From Lunularia cruciata (taxonomy: Eukaryota; Streptophyta; Marchantiopsida; Lunulariales; Lunulariaceae): a stretch of DNA of 64,000 nt. The stretch lies in the NCBI GenBank assembly GCA_948567375.1, contig OX419762.1, positions 57,182,841-57,246,840 on the forward strand, written 5' to 3'. This document shows, piece by piece, positions 61,755 to 64,000 of the stretch (position 1 is the first letter of the stretch; each line of letters opens with the position of its first letter). Both the position numbers and the translations under genes were made by a program. Under the pieces are notes generated by a model that did not search any database, was not told where the DNA came from, and saw nothing but the letters and a program-made list of their open reading frames with translations.

Positions 61755-62842
61755 TATCACATATGCTTGAGAACAATGTCAAAGTAGATATGCGCTAGTT
61801 TTGGAGCATCTATGCTATCCAAGGTTGGTGCCAAATAGATTTGCTTACTAAGCTTATCCAAAAACACCACAATCATTATGAAACCTTGCTTTGTCTTGGG
61901 CACGGACATGATGAGATCCAAGCTCATATGTTCCCATCAAGCAGATGGAATGGGGTGTGGTTGAAGGAGTCCACTCGGTTTTTGGTTACTAGCCTTGTTG
62001 CATTGGCAACTCTCACATGATTGGATAAACTCTCAAACATCTTGTATCATGTTGGGCCACTACTATTGGAGTTAAAGAGTACTCAAGGTCTTGTCCAAAC
62101 CTATGTGACCAGTGATTGGTAAGTCATGGGTTTCTTGGAGGCACACAATTCAAAGATCACCATTGGCTGGAACATATATCAAATTCTCACAAAATAAAAG
62201 ACCTTCCTTGAAGAAGAAGGTGTTGTACTCCTTGTTGCATGCTGCAAGACAACCTTGTACCATCTCAAAGAAAGTGTCTTGTTGTGAAGTGGTTTTAAAC
62301 TCAAGTTGGACTTTAAAGTCAATTGATATCATTATAATTGCCACTGTGATGAGAGGAAGAGACTTCAAATTAGGCATTGTAATAGGGTATCAAGAATGAT
62401 GTGGAACCAACCAGATTTGTACTCAAGTGTGATGTCAGAAAATTGATTTTGTTCCTCCAATCAATGATATCAACACTTCATGTGTTCCAAGTGTAAAGTC
62501 TACAACAAAGGTTTGTGATGATCAGTTTTCATGATCACTTGTCTCCCCAAAAGCTAATGCATCCATACCTTCTTTGCATATACCATTGCTAGTTGTCCTC
62601 AATCTCAAGTAGAGTAATTACTTTTTGCTATATCTAGTTTGCAAGACACAAAGGCAATGGGATGTAACCCATTTAGGAATTCTTGTTGCAACACAATCCA
62701 ATTTCAAAGTTAGGAGCATCAAAATCAACCACACAAGGTAACTGAGGATCATATGGTTGAAGAATAGGTCTTGAAGACACCATATATTTCAAATTCTAGA
62801 ATGTTTATTTGTGCTTGTCGGTCCATTGAAAACTTGAGTTTT

Positions 62843-62904
62843 ATGAGTGGAGGAGCCAACACCAATGGAGTTTGATGCAAAAGAACTCAAGTCCCTCCAC
62901 TTGG
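62843..62904. other. In-place 62-bp inversion at a deletion junction in family B copy 4
   Basis: Read on the opposite strand this segment matches copy 1 9624-9680 (CCAAGTGG ... GCATCAATCTCCATTGGT ... TCCACTCGT), whereas the sequence to its right matches copy 1 in normal orientation. To its left the homology jumps to RNase H (copy 1 about 7840), so about 1.8 kb is missing. Confidence 0.8.
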
Positions 62905-63590
62905 ATGGAGTGTATTGGTAGGTTTTTTGGAGGTCAAGGTCAAGACTAAGTTGTTGCAACCAAGGAATCAAAGCATTTGGCCAACCGCATGGCTTCCTCC
63001 GAGTGTTGTGGCTCTTGCATAGTTACCTCTAATTTAGTTTGTGATTTCAAGCCCCTCAAAAATTTATCTAGAGCTTCTCTTTCTAGTATATTTGGAATTT
63101 GCATGATATAACTTCTTACACAACCAACTTGCCTCAACTCTACCAACCTATCTCATGCAGCTCATGTGGTATTTGTAGCATGGAATCCACTAATTATTGC
63201 ACTCTCAAATTGTGCCCATGTCAAGATTGGTGCAATAATTTTCCATTTAGCTTGCTCTACTCTAAATTGCCACCATACCTTTGCTACTCCATCCAAATTG
63301 GCTAGAAGCCAAGAGAATTTTTTTTTGTTCATCTTGAAGATTGGTAGCTTTGAAATAACATTTTCAACCAAACACAAAATTCTTCATAGCACATAGGATA
63401 TTCTTGCTTTCAAAAACCTTAGGTTTTGGAAATCAGATTCAGTCTTCTCCTTCTTGAACTGGTACTCTCTCTATGTGCCCTTGCTATCAATGATCTCATT
63501 CATCCAATAATCAAGTAAGGTGATTGATTTGTTGTTGCATAACAATGATAACCTTGGGCATTGTTGCTATGATTACTACTCTATCACAAC
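62905..63590 (-). pseudogene. Family B copy 4 gag remnant
   Basis: Broken minus-strand frames homologous to copy 1 gag: EVTMQEPQHSEEAMRLAKCFDSLVATT (62946-63146, first part) and LDGVAKVWWQFRVEQAKW (63162-63377). The zinc knuckle lies in the deleted part. The start region near 63560 is degenerate. Confidence 0.75.
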
Positions 63591-63842
63591 ACCCACAATC
63601 TATCTAATATATTAACACATATATGCAACATGTCCATCATTCTCCATAAGTTACAACTAGAAGTACTGAGGGTTCCTTAGATAAGGATATTGTATTCAGA
63701 AAATCCTACCTAAAGCGTGAGATGATGAATTATGTGAAATGATACATGGGTATTACTCAGATGCACAAATCCCAATGTTTTGGCCTAAATAGATTTGGTG
63801 GTCCATAAATTCCAACTATCCTATTCTTGCTCTAACACCAAT

Positions 63843-64000
63843 GTAAAGACCAAGATTGAGGAGAGAAATATGAGAATGGAAGATTACATTGGGACAATTG
63901 AGTGTGGGAAAATTCAAATGCCTAACATGAGCTTTGGCTTTGGTATTTATATGGAGCACACAAGGCTCTTGAGAAGCTTCATTGAGCTACTTTCTTGGAG
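63843..64000 (-). repeat. 5' LTR of family B copy 4, cut by the window edge
   Basis: Starts TGTAAAGACCAAGATTGAGG and matches the inner (U5/R) end of the other family B LTRs, including TTGGTATTTATA. The rest is outside the window. Confidence 0.9.

Larger units (their letters stand above)
59674..64000 (-). mobile_element. Family B copy 4, decayed and internally deleted, runs off the right edge
   Basis: 3' LTR 59674-60087 (414 bp), internal region 60088-63842, 5' LTR from 63843 to beyond the window. Sense minus. Integrase/chromodomain (60100-62100), RNase H (62150-62820) and gag (62905-63590) remain. Most RT and all protease are deleted at about 62842. Also carries a 690-bp LTR-like insertion, a 39-bp tandem duplication and a 62-bp inversion. 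The PBS region reads TTGGTGTTAGAGC, decayed from the copy 1 form. Confidence 0.9.

Overview
The window is nuclear DNA of a land plant and is mostly retrotransposon sequence. The evidence is Ty3/gypsy chromovirus-type elements with tRNA-iMet primer sites, plant-style intron-exon structure, and one recognisable host gene, a seven-exon nuclear poly(A)-binding protein (PABPN1/plant PABN type). The elements and the PABN sequence would suit a seed-free plant (moss, lycophyte or relative), but that is only an impression. I see no bacterial genes, tRNA genes, rRNA genes or CRISPR arrays.

Layout. 1-12.79 kb: minus-strand Ty3/gypsy element (family A copy 1), interrupted in its gag by a structurally complete family B chromovirus (5413-11055, TSD CAAAC). 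12.80-23.8 kb: plus-strand family A copy 2, head-to-head with copy 1; its 3' LTR carries a 2.04-kb pogo-type DNA transposon (21399-23438, TSD TA). 23.9-26.9 kb: mostly unassigned. 26.9-28.03 kb: decayed tandem repeat with a period of about 260-300 bp. 28.08-39.69 kb: old family B element (copy 3) containing two solo LTRs of a third family (C). One solo LTR (30865-31446) is simple; the other (32432-38698) was later split by a younger complete family B element (copy 2, 32741-38378, TSD CCAAT). 39.7-45.2 kb: AT-rich, with a family B solo LTR, a 185-bp TA-flanked MITE and a 109-bp AT microsatellite. 45.3-51.6 kb: gene island with PABN on the minus strand (46828-50676). 51.6-59.4 kb: AT-rich DNA with unidentified coding-like fragments. 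59.4-64 kb: decayed family B copy 4, with an LTR-like insertion, a large deletion and an in-place 62-bp inversion, running off the right edge.

Function. Only PABN looks like an intact, working gene. Every transposon ORF is broken by stops, frameshifts or lost catalytic residues. The most interesting regulatory signal is in the family B LTRs. Their U3 regions hold a dense array of GAAnnTTC units, including perfect four-unit heat-shock elements, ending about 20 bp upstream of a TATA box. That is the layout of a heat-shock promoter, and it is present in both complete copies.
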